Source: a virus
IMG/VR virus record: IMGVR_UViG_3300020196_000021
Location: 1-64,000 of that record
Reading direction: 5' to 3' (one strand)
Length of the DNA stretch: 64,000 nucleotides
The notes under the pieces are model-generated. The model ran no database searches. It saw only the letters and a program-made list of their open reading frames with translations, and had not been told where the DNA came from. The position numbers and the translations under genes were made by a program. Positions 1 to 8,372 of this stretch are shown here, one piece after another; the stretch's first letter is position 1, and every line of letters begins with the position of its first letter.

Positions 1-484
1 CAAGACGGAATCCCCCAATGAGATCATCTTCATCAGTTTCGATAGTAATGTTAACACGGATAAGTTCTCGTTTTAGTTGGGCACATGCTTGTTCAACACT
101 TACAGTTTTACCATTACCAGAAAGACCCGTGATGAAGGTGGGATAGAAAAGACGCGATTGAATAATCTTTTTAATATCGGTAAAATTGCCAAATTTAACA
201 AAAGAACTATCAATCTCAGGAATAAGATTTTGCTGCACAGTTGGTTCTACAGAAGGAGATTTGAAAGTTTGTTCCAGTTTTTCTTGAACAGTCAAGTCCC
301 AACGACCATGACCAACTTTGTAGTTATCAAGACGTTTTGAAATAGTGGGATAAGACACATCAAAATAATCTGCTGCTGCATTAATAGCATCACCGCCGAA
401 GGCATCGCCGTAACTTTGACGAATAAAGTTAAGGAGTTCTGCAATTTCAATGTTGTGATTGCGGGACATTTGTGAGTTGTTCAT
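1..484 (-). CDS. cobS: CobS-like AAA+ ATPase (partial, C-terminus outside window)
   Basis: The minus frame opens with ATG at 484 and runs off the left edge, giving 161 codons. Residues 1 to about 70 look like a helical DNA-binding or adaptor region. A Walker A motif, GLSGNGKT, follows near residue 120, and then an ETDEDDLIGG segment typical of CobS/MoxR-type AAA+ ATPases. The bacterial family supplies ATPase rings for cobaltochelatase. T4-like cyanophages commonly carry a homologue annotated as a porphyrin biosynthesis protein. An in-frame ATG at 469 is an alternative start. The cobT-like gene lies 60 bases upstream on the same strand, so the two probably act together. No chelatase catalytic subunit (CobN) is visible here. 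A role in host tetrapyrrole or cobalamin metabolism is inferred. Confidence 0.8.
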   Translation of the reverse strand, partial: MNNSQMSRNHNIEIAELLNFIRQSYGDAFGGDAINAAADYFDVSYPTISKRLDNYKVGHGRWDLTVQEKLEQTFKSPSVEPTVQQNLIPEIDSSFVKFGNFTDIKKIIQSRLFYPTFITGLSGNGKTVSVEQACAQLKRELIRVNITIETDEDDLIGGFRL

Positions 485-544
485 TGTTGACTTTAATAGT
501 ATAAGAGGAAGATGAGGAAAATGGCTCCTCTGTGTGCCAGATCG

Positions 545-2683
545 TCAAGCGACCACAGTAATGAAGGATGAGAGGATCTTTTTATTCAAGCACTTGCTCT
601 TAAGAGATTTCTGAAATGCACTTTTAATTTGTGAATTTGTTGCATTCTCATCCACAATAAACTGTTCACTTTGATTAAGTGAAGTAGAGGAAATACCATA
701 AAGAACATGATATCCACTGTCCTCAATAATAAACGACCTTTGTTTATTCCAAATCTTACGATATTCATCGTAACTTATCTTAGGTTCATGAGTCCAGTAA
801 AATGAACTAACCTGACTACTAGGAAGAATACGAAACCCAATAAAGTTAACGTTAGGGTAGTTATCACGAAGATTGTTGATGAGAGTTTTAGTGACATTGT
901 GTTCCTTTTTAAATGTTTTGTAGATATGACCTGTCTTGCGATCACGAAGACAGCACATACTTGTCACTCCTGCCATACCAATCATGTCTTCATCAGGACG
1001 ATCCCAACGCTTAACCGTAGTATAACGTGCAAGACCAGCAGATTCCCCATCTGTCAGGATTATAACATTTGCTTTTTGAATAGCATTTTGTTTGATAAAT
1101 TCGGGGATCATTTTTTTTAATGCAATCAGAGTTTCATTCAACGGAGTCCCAGAAAGACCAAGACCAGAAGGAATTATAGAGTATCCCTTGTTTTCAGAAT
1201 ATGCAATACGCCACATATACTTACATTGATTTTCAAAATCTTTAGTATTGCAGCGATGCGAAATCAAATTCAAAAGACGGAAAGATTCGTGTACAACGAT
1301 ATCTCCTGGTCTCTTCTCTTGGATTTCAATTTTATCATCCGCACATCTCCCTACAAGCGAGTTATGAATACCAGCAAATTCATAGGTAAAGGCATATACC
1401 TCAAAAGGAATTTGTACTTTTTTACAGAACCAGACAAGATTAAGAAGTTGTTTTACAGTATCCAAGATAACATCTGACATAGAACCAGACCAATCAAGAA
1501 TAAAAATGAGTCCATGATTCTTACCATCAGGAATAACATTAATCTTTTTAAAAAGATCATCATTAAATTTATAAGTATGAAGTTTGGTGCAATCAAGTAC
1601 TCCTGTACGTGCTGTAGAAGTACGTGAATATGCATCTGCAGATTTCTTGCATTCAAATTCTTTTACAAGATAGTTTACACCATTAATAGATTCTTTATAA
1701 AAATTTGAATATGCTAAATCAAACTGCTTGATCGCATCAGCATAGATAGGTATATCATTATAGAACTGATTACAATGATCACCAAGTAATTTATAATCAA
1801 CAACAATATTATCAAGTTTTATATCTGGAACTTCTACGTAAATTGTATCCTGAGTATAGTTATCAATAAAATCTTTTTGGTTTTCTTGAAATGCTTTATC
1901 AGTAACAGAAGAAAGATCATCGTTATTATGACCACCACTATTATCAACTTTATCTTGTTTATCTTGATTTAATTTACCAGTTGATGATAAAGCTTCTTCA
2001 TTTTTAGATTCAGATTTTATAGTGGTATCATTTGAAACACTAAACTCTTCTTCAGATTGCTGCTTTTCCATCTCAATAGATTCTGAAGACCTACCAGCAG
2101 ATGCAGAAGTATTATCAGATTGAATATTAATATTTTCTTGCTTTTTATTGTTCTTTGTATAGTTATACACATCAAGAGCAATCTGTTGAACTTCTTCAAA
2201 AGTTTCTGCATTTTCCGTTCGCTCAATAAACTCTTGCTCTTGCTCATTAAATTCAATGCAAGAAAAAGAACCAATCTTAAAGTAAAGATTAATGCGATCA
2301 ATCAAATTTATTTTATTAATCTCATCTTCTTTAATACAAAAGAAATTATCATCATTAAGTTCTTGGTATCCACGATAAAAAGTTTTAGAAAATCCTGGAT
2401 ACTTCCTCTTCATCATTTTCTCAATACGTGCATCTTCAATGACGTTAATATAATCTTTAGGGATAGAAAAATCCCAATCTGAATTAGGAGTAAAAAGAGC
2501 ATGACCTACTTCATGCCCAACAAGAAGATCGTAAACAGTATTAGAAGCACGTTGCCAATTGGGGAGGATTAGAACACGACGGTCCACATCAAACGATGCA
2601 GTGCTAACGTTCTTGTGTTCAACAATCAGGTTTTCAGTAGCAAGCAATTTAGCAAGATTGCCTTTAACTTCTTGGTTGTACAT
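545..2683 (-). CDS. cobT: CobT-like protein with HExxH motif and C-terminal VWA domain
   Basis: This 712-aa protein has three parts. The N-terminal region has HEVGH (residues 57-61) followed by an acidic ED pair near 83-84, the layout of a zinc metalloprotease-like site. A polar, low-complexity linker rich in Ser, Glu, Asp and Lys spans about 184-255. The C-terminal von Willebrand A domain has the MIDAS motif D397-x-S399-x-S401, a later SGTPLNE threonine and a TDGES aspartate. This is the architecture of cobaltochelatase subunit CobT, which pairs with the AAA+ subunit CobS, and the next gene downstream is cobS-like. The preceding transcript is stopped by a strong terminator, so the pair probably has its own promoter, which I could not identify. 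The function in infection is inferred; a MoxR/VWA-like chaperone role is an alternative. Confidence 0.75.
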   Translation of the reverse strand: MYNQEVKGNLAKLLATENLIVEHKNVSTASFDVDRRVLILPNWQRASNTVYDLLVGHEVGHALFTPNSDWDFSIPKDYINVIEDARIEKMMKRKYPGFSKTFYRGYQELNDDNFFCIKEDEINKINLIDRINLYFKIGSFSCIEFNEQEQEFIERTENAETFEEVQQIALDVYNYTKNNKKQENINIQSDNTSASAGRSSESIEMEKQQSEEEFSVSNDTTIKSESKNEEALSSTGKLNQDKQDKVDNSGGHNNDDLSSVTDKAFQENQKDFIDNYTQDTIYVEVPDIKLDNIVVDYKLLGDHCNQFYNDIPIYADAIKQFDLAYSNFYKESINGVNYLVKEFECKKSADAYSRTSTARTGVLDCTKLHTYKFNDDLFKKINVIPDGKNHGLIFILDWSGSMSDVILDTVKQLLNLVWFCKKVQIPFEVYAFTYEFAGIHNSLVGRCADDKIEIQEKRPGDIVVHESFRLLNLISHRCNTKDFENQCKYMWRIAYSENKGYSIIPSGLGLSGTPLNETLIALKKMIPEFIKQNAIQKANVIILTDGESAGLARYTTVKRWDRPDEDMIGMAGVTSMCCLRDRKTGHIYKTFKKEHNVTKTLINNLRDNYPNVNFIGFRILPSSQVSSFYWTHEPKISYDEYRKIWNKQRSFIIEDSGYHVLYGISSTSLNQSEQFIVDENATNSQIKSAFQKSLKSKCLNKKILSSFITVVA

Positions 2684-2708
2684 AAGTAAGGTTCCGTTTT
2701 GGATGTAC

Positions 2709-2861
2709 CTATACTACAAAAAAAGACCTCCCTTTGCGGGAGGTCATGTGACACTTTTTGAACTGGGCGAGTCGCTTCTTCGCCTGACGCATCGCCTGAG
2801 GTTTCAGATGACGCTTTTGATCTTTCTTAGAATGGTGTTGCCAATTAGGTAGTTGTGCCAT
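2709..2861 (-). CDS. Small basic protein, 50 aa, unknown function
   Basis: The frame starts at ATG 2861, overlapping the 3' end of gp46 by 17 bases, and stops with TAG at 2709-2711. The product begins MAQLPNWQHHSKKDQKRH and is very rich in Lys, Arg, His and Gln, with no Asp or Glu beyond the first third, so a nucleic-acid-binding role is possible but unproven. Its last eleven or so codons are the terminator hairpin and its T-run. There is no strong Shine-Dalgarno sequence; translational coupling to gp46 is plausible. It could be a chance frame, although its composition and its tight join to gp46 favour a real gene. Confidence 0.5.
   Translation of the reverse strand: MAQLPNWQHHSKKDQKRHLKPQAMRQAKKRLAQFKKCHMTSRKGRSFFVV
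2718..2745 (-). terminator. Intrinsic terminator of the gp55-gp47-gp46 operon
   Basis: An 8-bp perfect stem (GACCTCCC/GGGAGGTC, 2725-2732 with 2738-2745) and 5-base loop are followed on the minus strand by seven T residues (2718-2724). It lies between gp46 and the cobT-like gene and is also inside the last codons of the small gene at 2709-2861. Confidence 0.9.
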
Positions 2862-4578
2862 TTGACTGAGTGGGTTTGGAAAAGTTTTTAACCTTTTTGA
2901 ACTCTATCACATTATCAAACTTATCGTGCAGCAGGTCCCCTTTGTGTGAGATGACGAACACATTGTTACCTTCTGTAATATTACGAAGGATTCCAATAAA
3001 CTCTTGAGTGCCATTACTATCTAGCGAACTATCAAATACTTCATCAAGAATTAAAAGATTTGTATTGACAGAATTTTTTAATTTAGCAACTTCTCTCCAA
3101 GTAAACAAAAGTGATAAATCAATTCTCATTTTTTCCCCCTCACTGAATGAAGCATAGGAAAACTCATCACGATATCTTGATTTAATTATTTCATTAAAAT
3201 TTTCATCAAGAGTAAAGTTAACATAAAATTCAAGTTCCCCCAAATACTTATTGATAAGATGATTCATGACAGGAAGATACTTCTTAATGATAGTAGATTT
3301 AACTCCATTATCTTTTAAAATATCAGCAACAATTTGATGATCTGCTTTTACCTTCAATGCTCTTCGGCATTCTTTTTCCTTTTCAATTCCAAAAGAAATT
3401 AAATCTTTTAATTTTTCTTTCTCTCTAAGTACATTACCATCATTGTTTTCAATAACAATAATTTCTTTTTTGAGATCTGCAATTTGCTTGGTCTTCCATT
3501 TAATTTCTTGAATACATGATTGCATCTTAGAATTTAAATTAGATATCTTTGTATTATTTTGATTGTAAGATATTTTAATTTTTTTAATAAGATCAATTTC
3601 ATTTTGAACTTCTTTCAAAATAATTTTATGAGATTGTATCTCATCTTCTGATAACTTTGTTTTATGTTGTTTCAAATGTTCATTTATATTTTGATTACAA
3701 GTTGGGCATACAGTATTTTCAGAAAAAAACTTATGCTCAGATCGTTTTTCTTTAATCTTACTTTCAGCAAAATAATATTTTTGGTTAAGACCATCAAATT
3801 GCTTATCAATAATATTAATATCAATTTGATCAGAAGTAATTAAATTAATTTCTTTATTAATATCATTTATAGATTCTTCTACTTGTTCAATCTCTTCTTC
3901 AAGGAATGAAACCTTATCATTTTTTTCATTGATATTTTGATTGCTTTGCTGCTTAAGATCATTAATAAATCTTTTCTGAACATCTACCTTTTCCTTAAGC
4001 AAGGAAATATCATAATTCAATTCAGTAACAACATCTTTAGATTGTTTAAGGCGTTCTTTTAGAATTGTATTCATTGTTGAAAAAATTCTAATGTCAAGAA
4101 TATCTTCGATGACCTCTCGCCTTCCTGCTGCAGGCAACTGCATAAATGGAACAAATGTAGAGGAACCCAATATAACGATTTGAGTAAAGGATTTGTAATT
4201 TAACTTAAGTATATTTTGTTCTAACCATTTTTGTTGATCAGAAGATGCTGATGCTTGATCTAAGATTATATTATTTTTATAGATTTCAAATATATTAGGT
4301 TTCATTCCCCTAATAACTTTCCAATTTATTTTACCAATAGTAAACTCAATTTCAACCACACAATCTCCTTGATTGATTGTATTGATGAGTTGTGGTTTGT
4401 TAATTTTTCTAAATGGTTTATTAAATAATCCAAAGCACAGTGCATCTAAAATTGTAGATTTCCCAGCACCATTCTCTCCAATAATTAAAGTTTTGTTGTT
4501 TGAGCACAAATCAATTGTAGTGAAGTTATTTCCAGTGCTAAGGAAATTCTTCCATTTAATAGTTTTAAATTCAATCAT
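2845..4578 (-). CDS. gp46: gp46 recombination endonuclease subunit (Rad50/SbcC-like ATPase)
   Basis: This 577-aa SMC-type ATPase pairs with gp47 to resect DNA ends for recombination-dependent replication and host DNA breakdown. Visible motifs are Walker A GENGAGKS (34-41), long coiled-coil arms, a zinc-hook CPTC (291-294), ABC signature FSEGE (478-482), Walker B LLILDEVFD (508-516) and an H-loop SHK (544-546). The frame is open further upstream to 4623, but ATG 4578 gives the MIEFKTIKWKNF start typical of the family and sits just after the stop of the DUF3110-like gene (4581). Length is close to T4 gp46 (560 aa). It is the last long gene of the gp55-gp47 operon. Confidence 0.95.
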   Translation of the reverse strand: MIEFKTIKWKNFLSTGNNFTTIDLCSNNKTLIIGENGAGKSTILDALCFGLFNKPFRKINKPQLINTINQGDCVVEIEFTIGKINWKVIRGMKPNIFEIYKNNIILDQASASSDQQKWLEQNILKLNYKSFTQIVILGSSTFVPFMQLPAAGRREVIEDILDIRIFSTMNTILKERLKQSKDVVTELNYDISLLKEKVDVQKRFINDLKQQSNQNINEKNDKVSFLEEEIEQVEESINDINKEINLITSDQIDINIIDKQFDGLNQKYYFAESKIKEKRSEHKFFSENTVCPTCNQNINEHLKQHKTKLSEDEIQSHKIILKEVQNEIDLIKKIKISYNQNNTKISNLNSKMQSCIQEIKWKTKQIADLKKEIIVIENNDGNVLREKEKLKDLISFGIEKEKECRRALKVKADHQIVADILKDNGVKSTIIKKYLPVMNHLINKYLGELEFYVNFTLDENFNEIIKSRYRDEFSYASFSEGEKMRIDLSLLFTWREVAKLKNSVNTNLLILDEVFDSSLDSNGTQEFIGILRNITEGNNVFVISHKGDLLHDKFDNVIEFKKVKNFSKPTQSNGTTT

Positions 4579-4580
4579 TA

Positions 4581-4832
4581 CTAATTCGGTGGAATAACAA
4601 TATCTTCTGGGGTAATTATACAATAAGAATATCCATTGTCCTCACACAATCTAATTGCAACATCATCAGGAACTTCTACTACTGTCATCTTAGGAAAATC
4701 ATCTGCTTCTAATTGCATAGAATAACGTTCTGCATCTTCATGTTCTTCAAACATATACAAGATATTTTTATTGTTGATAGAAGGAGCATACGCCCCTTCG
4801 CTTTCTTTTCCTTCAACAGATAAAATAAACAT
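4581..4832 (-). CDS. DUF3110-like protein
   Basis: This 83-aa protein resembles the DUF3110 family, small proteins found mainly in cyanobacteria. The supporting features are the N-terminal EGAYAPSINNKNILYMFEE segment, then EDAERYSMQLEADDFPK, then a proline-containing C-terminus with ITPEDIVIPPN. The molecular function of the family is unknown to me. The start codon overlaps the gp47 stop by one base (TAATG) and the stop is 2 bases from the gp46 start, so the three are translationally coupled. Insertion of this gene between the two recombination nuclease subunits suggests either a host-derived passenger or a partner of gp46/gp47. The family call rests on remembered consensus, not a search. Confidence 0.7.
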   Translation of the reverse strand: MFILSVEGKESEGAYAPSINNKNILYMFEEHEDAERYSMQLEADDFPKMTVVEVPDDVAIRLCEDNGYSYCIITPEDIVIPPN

Positions 4833-5872
4833 TATTCGACCTCTAAAGATTCTAGGTATATAGTTTTAATTATACTCTTTAGATTGTCTTTGTCATCATA
4901 ATCAATTTGTTCTATATAATTTTCCAAGAAGGTTAATGTCCCTTCAATTTCAATGTCACCACTAGTAGTGATTTCTTCTTGTGCGTTATCTATAATTTTA
5001 AGTTCATGAATACCTGCTTTATACAAATTTTCAATAAACATATCAAAATGATAATGATTGCTTTTCTTTTCAATAATTAACTTTACTACTCTATTACTAA
5101 ACTGTTGGCAGTTAACTAAAGAATAATTTTCTTTCTGATCATTATAAAAAATTTTTACAAACATTTCATATGGATTTTTGATAAACTTTAACTTTAACGT
5201 TTCAGTATCAAAAAGATGAAACCCTCTAGTATCTTTGTAATCATTCCAATACATTTGATATGGATTGCCAAGATAAAAAACATTTCCAGCATTAGATCTA
5301 TGATGAAAATGACCAGAGAACACTTTCTTAAATTTAAAAAATAGATCTGAACTCATTCCATGTTCCATCATATATCCAACATGTGCTTCAAATCCACTTA
5401 ACTCCAGATGACCCATACATACTTTTGCTTTAGTATTACTTATTTCTAAAAATGTTTCAGTTTCATTTTCAGTACAGATCCATGGAAGAAAACAAATATC
5501 AAGTCCTTCAACAGTTATGGTCTGAGGTTTATCAATCATCAAAACATTTTTATACTCATTAAGTAACAGATTAACTGTATTGATTGAAAGAGTATTTTTA
5601 TAATATGCAGTATGATTACCAACAAGAGTTTTTACTTGAATGCCCAGTGCATCCAATTTGTCGTAATAATTTTCCTTTGCCCATTGCAAAGACCAAAAAT
5701 CAATTGACTTTCTATTATCAAATGTATCGCCCAAATCTAAAACTGTTTTAATATTTTCCTTTTTTAAAGTTGGGAAAAATATATTATCATAAAATTCTTT
5801 GATATAATCATGGAAAATTTGACTTCCCTTTCTCATTCCAAAGTGTTGATCTGTGATAATTGCTACAGTCAT
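4832..5872 (-). CDS. gp47: gp47 recombination endonuclease subunit (Mre11/SbcD-like)
   Basis: This 346-aa metallophosphoesterase is the nuclease partner of gp46. Conserved metal-binding motifs are DQH (D8, H10), LGDTFDNR (D49), VGNH (N86, H87), GH (H155) and SGHFHH (H188, H190). These match the five phosphodiesterase motifs of Mre11/SbcD in order and spacing. The length equals T4 gp47 within a few residues (339 aa). The start ATG immediately follows the gp55 TGA, and the stop overlaps the DUF3110-like start, so it is part of one tightly packed operon. Confidence 0.95.
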   Translation of the reverse strand: MTVAIITDQHFGMRKGSQIFHDYIKEFYDNIFFPTLKKENIKTVLDLGDTFDNRKSIDFWSLQWAKENYYDKLDALGIQVKTLVGNHTAYYKNTLSINTVNLLLNEYKNVLMIDKPQTITVEGLDICFLPWICTENETETFLEISNTKAKVCMGHLELSGFEAHVGYMMEHGMSSDLFFKFKKVFSGHFHHRSNAGNVFYLGNPYQMYWNDYKDTRGFHLFDTETLKLKFIKNPYEMFVKIFYNDQKENYSLVNCQQFSNRVVKLIIEKKSNHYHFDMFIENLYKAGIHELKIIDNAQEEITTSGDIEIEGTLTFLENYIEQIDYDDKDNLKSIIKTIYLESLEVE

Positions 5873-6337
5873 TCAACCTCTCATTTTTTGCTCAAGTGCA
5901 TCTTTAATTGAATTGTAATCTGATTCACTTCCATATTCATCACTAGTAAATACTTCACTAAATCCAGACCTCTCAATCATTTTGTTTTTGATATCAAGTT
6001 GTTTCTTTTCTTTTTGTATACGACGCAAGAACGCATAATAGATAATTTGCGTAAAATACGCAAATGGATTCTTTGATTTTTCAGGATCAAAGTTATCAAT
6101 GTAGGTAATACAATTTTCTATTCCATCCCCAATCATGTCATCCTTAAACATATAGTTGACAAAATTAGGTTTGTATGATAAATGCTGAGCAATTTTTAAA
6201 AAACAATCACCCAAATAATTTGTTATTCGTGGTCGTTCCAAACCTCTTTGCTTTGCAATCAATACCTTTTCACGATATTCGACTATAGCATAAAGGAACT
6301 CTTTGTTGTTTACGTAATGTTCTTTTTTTAAACTCAT
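5873..6337 (-). CDS. gp55: gp55 sigma factor for late transcription
   Basis: This 154-aa protein corresponds to T4 gp55 (185 aa), a divergent sigma-70 family factor that directs host RNA polymerase to late promoters with a TATAAATA -10 element and no -35. The N-terminal YVNNKEFLYAIVEYREK matches the start of T4 gp55. The core DDMIGDGIENCITYIDNFDPEKSKNPFAYF matches sigma region 2, followed by IIYYAFLRRIQKEKK. The C-terminus is shorter than in T4 and ends in MRG. It is the first gene after a sigma-70-type promoter, and its own target motifs occur throughout the structural genes here. An AAGGAA Shine-Dalgarno-like element lies about 12 bases before the ATG. Confidence 0.92.
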   Translation of the reverse strand: MSLKKEHYVNNKEFLYAIVEYREKVLIAKQRGLERPRITNYLGDCFLKIAQHLSYKPNFVNYMFKDDMIGDGIENCITYIDNFDPEKSKNPFAYFTQIIYYAFLRRIQKEKKQLDIKNKMIERSGFSEVFTSDEYGSESDYNSIKDALEQKMRG

Positions 6338-6364
6338 GGTTTATTTTGATTTCCTTACGTGTTC

Positions 6365-6393
6365 ATTATAGCACTAGTTGGATGGCTTGACAA
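6365..6393 (-). promoter_or_regulatory. Sigma-70-type early promoter for gp55-gp47-gp46
   Basis: On the minus strand TTGTCA (6388-6393), a 17-base spacer and TATAAT (6365-6370) form a near-consensus host promoter. Transcription would start around 6358, about 20 bases before the gp55 ATG. It sits in the 138-base gap upstream of gp55, the largest gap in the window. Apart from this promoter I see no gene or hairpin in that gap. Confidence 0.8.
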
Positions 6394-6475
6394 CCCCCGC
6401 TAAGTCGAGTAGGATAACTCTGCTAGGGATAAGAAACTATAGAGCTTTAAAATACTTAGGAAAGCAAAATCAATT

Positions 6476-6907
6476 TTAAGAGTCCTCTTTATGAACTTGT
6501 TTATATACTTCTTCTAAGAACTCTCTAGCTTCTTCAATAGATGAAACATATCCTTCTTCTCTAGTTAAATTAATTTGTTTATTACTGCGTTTATTTTTAA
6601 ACCTTCTGGGTGGAGAAGATTCAATCAAATGTAATTTACTTAAATTAGTAAGATAGAATTTAATTACAGGACCAGTTATTTCTTTAAATGTAAGTAATGA
6701 ATCTCCATCAATAATAAATTTACTTTCATTAGATATCTTCATCCAAATAGATAATTTAATACCCTGTACCACTCCTGGGATATCTATCTCTTCAAGTGAT
6801 ATGGGGTTTTCAATTACAATATAATCCTGTTCAAGATTTGTTTCAACTACTGTACATAATAATTCTTCTTGTGTTTTTAATTTGATTGCTGCATAAAATT
6901 CTTTCAT
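6476..6907 (-). CDS. Conserved phage protein of unknown function, possibly Sm-like
   Basis: This 143-aa protein follows uvsW by one base. Residues 1 to about 90 read as a small beta barrel: FYAAIKLKTQEELLCTVVE, then a YIVIENPISLEEI strand pair, then LSIWMKISNESKFIID and ITFKEI. This pattern resembles LSM/Sm-like proteins seen in T4-like marine phages. The C-terminus is charged, with basic residues (RRFKNKRSNK) then an acidic helix. Its place between uvsW and gp55 suggests a role in nucleic-acid metabolism or gene regulation. I cannot name a function, and the Sm-like reading is a guess from strand pattern. Confidence 0.6.
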   Translation of the reverse strand: MKEFYAAIKLKTQEELLCTVVETNLEQDYIVIENPISLEEIDIPGVVQGIKLSIWMKISNESKFIIDGDSLLTFKEITGPVIKFYLTNLSKLHLIESSPPRRFKNKRSNKQINLTREEGYVSSIEEAREFLEEVYKQVHKEDS

Positions 6908-6908
6908 T

Positions 6909-8372
6909 TTATTTTTTTAAATTTACGTTTACCATTTCATAATCAAAATTCTCTTCATTATAAATTTTAACTCTTTCAAATAAATGCTTTAAAGTATAAT
7001 TTTTAAAATTATTTTTTGATATATCATCAGCAATATCATAAAGAACTGCTTGATTTTTATTATCACCTTTTCTCAAGACCCTTCCAATTGATTGAAGATT
7101 TCGCACACGTGATTTAGAAGGTGATGCAAAGATAACGTTATGGAGATTGCGAATATTGATCCCAGTAGAGAAAGTTCCATAACTAGCAACAATAATTGCA
7201 TTATCTTCTTGTTCTGTGATTTTACGAACTTCTTCTCTGTCTTGCACATCAACACCACCATGAACAAAAAATATTTTGCGGTTTATGCCGACGCTACTAT
7301 TTATAAGTTCGTAAAGAGGTTCACCATGTTTCTCGACATAATTAAAAAGTAACAATGTGTTTCCTTCTAGATCTCTACACAAGTTACGAATAAATTTATT
7401 TCTATATTCATGAGTAACGAGGTACTCCATCTCATCATGATAAGAATCAAATTTTTGAAATTGATGCTTGAGAACTAATATTTTAATTTTTAATTTAGAA
7501 AGATACCCTCTCTTAATTAATTCATTTGTGTTAGTTACTTTTTCATGAGTACCAAATAATCCTTCAAGTACAAGTTTATTGGTATTACTTCCATCTAATG
7601 TTCCAGTAAAACCAATTCTATATTTGGCGTTGTGCATCTTGGTTAAAATATCAACCAAAGATTTTGCTTTAAACAAATGAGCTTCATCACCAATGACAGT
7701 AGTAAAATTATTAAAATAATCTTTTTTTAATTTGTATACGGATTGCCATGTAGTAATAGTGATTGGTTTATCACTAACTTTACTATATCCAGAATATACT
7801 TTATGGCAATATGTTTCTACGTCCCAACCATACTCTTCAAAATCTTTATACATCTGCTCAACTAATGAAGTAGTTGGAACTACTATCATAATTTTTTGAT
7901 TTGTTTCTACAAGAAATCTACAAATTGAATAGATGATAAATGATTTTCCAGATCCAGTTGGTGATACAATTAGCTTTCTTTTCTTTCTAAGAGATTCGTA
8001 AATTGCTTTGTACTGATAATCTCTTGCTTTTAGATTAGAAAATGTTTCAATGTATGATTTGATTCCATTAAAGGAAACAAGTTCATCCTCTGCATTTGGC
8101 ATTCCATAATAATTATTATCGGCATACTCATAACTATAACCTCTTTCTACACAAAACTGTTCAATGTATTCTATTAATCCACAATATATTTCTCCAGTTG
8201 CAGGAGAAAATAATCTAATTTTACCATCCCAATATTTGCTTTTATACGCAGGCATAAATTTTGCTGCTGGTACTTCAAAAGTAAAATGATCTGTTAACTC
8301 GTATGATATATGTGGTTGTACTTTTAGTTGTAGGTAAACTTCATTTTTCTTGCGAATAATAACGTCAGTCAT
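6909..8372 (-). CDS. uvsW: UvsW helicase
   Basis: This 487-aa superfamily 2 helicase in T4 unwinds R-loops and branched DNA and switches replication from origin-driven to recombination-driven initiation. The N-terminal domain (1-110) has the KYWDGKIRLFSP segment typical of UvsW. Helicase motifs follow: Walker A SPTGSGKS (137-144), DEAH at about 229-232, GFTGTLDG (motif III), and C-terminal motifs V and VI in TFSTGINI and QSIGRVLRKG. I chose ATG 8372, which overlaps the uvsY stop; the frame is open up to ATG 8402, but that start would overlap uvsY by 38 bases. Length is close to T4 UvsW (503 aa). Confidence 0.93.
   Translation of the reverse strand: MTDVIIRKKNEVYLQLKVQPHISYELTDHFTFEVPAAKFMPAYKSKYWDGKIRLFSPATGEIYCGLIEYIEQFCVERGYSYEYADNNYYGMPNAEDELVSFNGIKSYIETFSNLKARDYQYKAIYESLRKKRKLIVSPTGSGKSFIIYSICRFLVETNQKIMIVVPTTSLVEQMYKDFEEYGWDVETYCHKVYSGYSKVSDKPITITTWQSVYKLKKDYFNNFTTVIGDEAHLFKAKSLVDILTKMHNAKYRIGFTGTLDGSNTNKLVLEGLFGTHEKVTNTNELIKRGYLSKLKIKILVLKHQFQKFDSYHDEMEYLVTHEYRNKFIRNLCRDLEGNTLLLFNYVEKHGEPLYELINSSVGINRKIFFVHGGVDVQDREEVRKITEQEDNAIIVASYGTFSTGINIRNLHNVIFASPSKSRVRNLQSIGRVLRKGDNKNQAVLYDIADDISKNNFKNYTLKHLFERVKIYNEENFDYEMVNVNLKK

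Noticed and set aside
2120-2482. Plus-strand open frame of 120 aa across the cobT-like gene
   Set aside because: Its composition (Ile, Leu, Phe, Asn and Lys) is the reverse complement of AT-rich coding sequence, and no gene in the window is on that strand.
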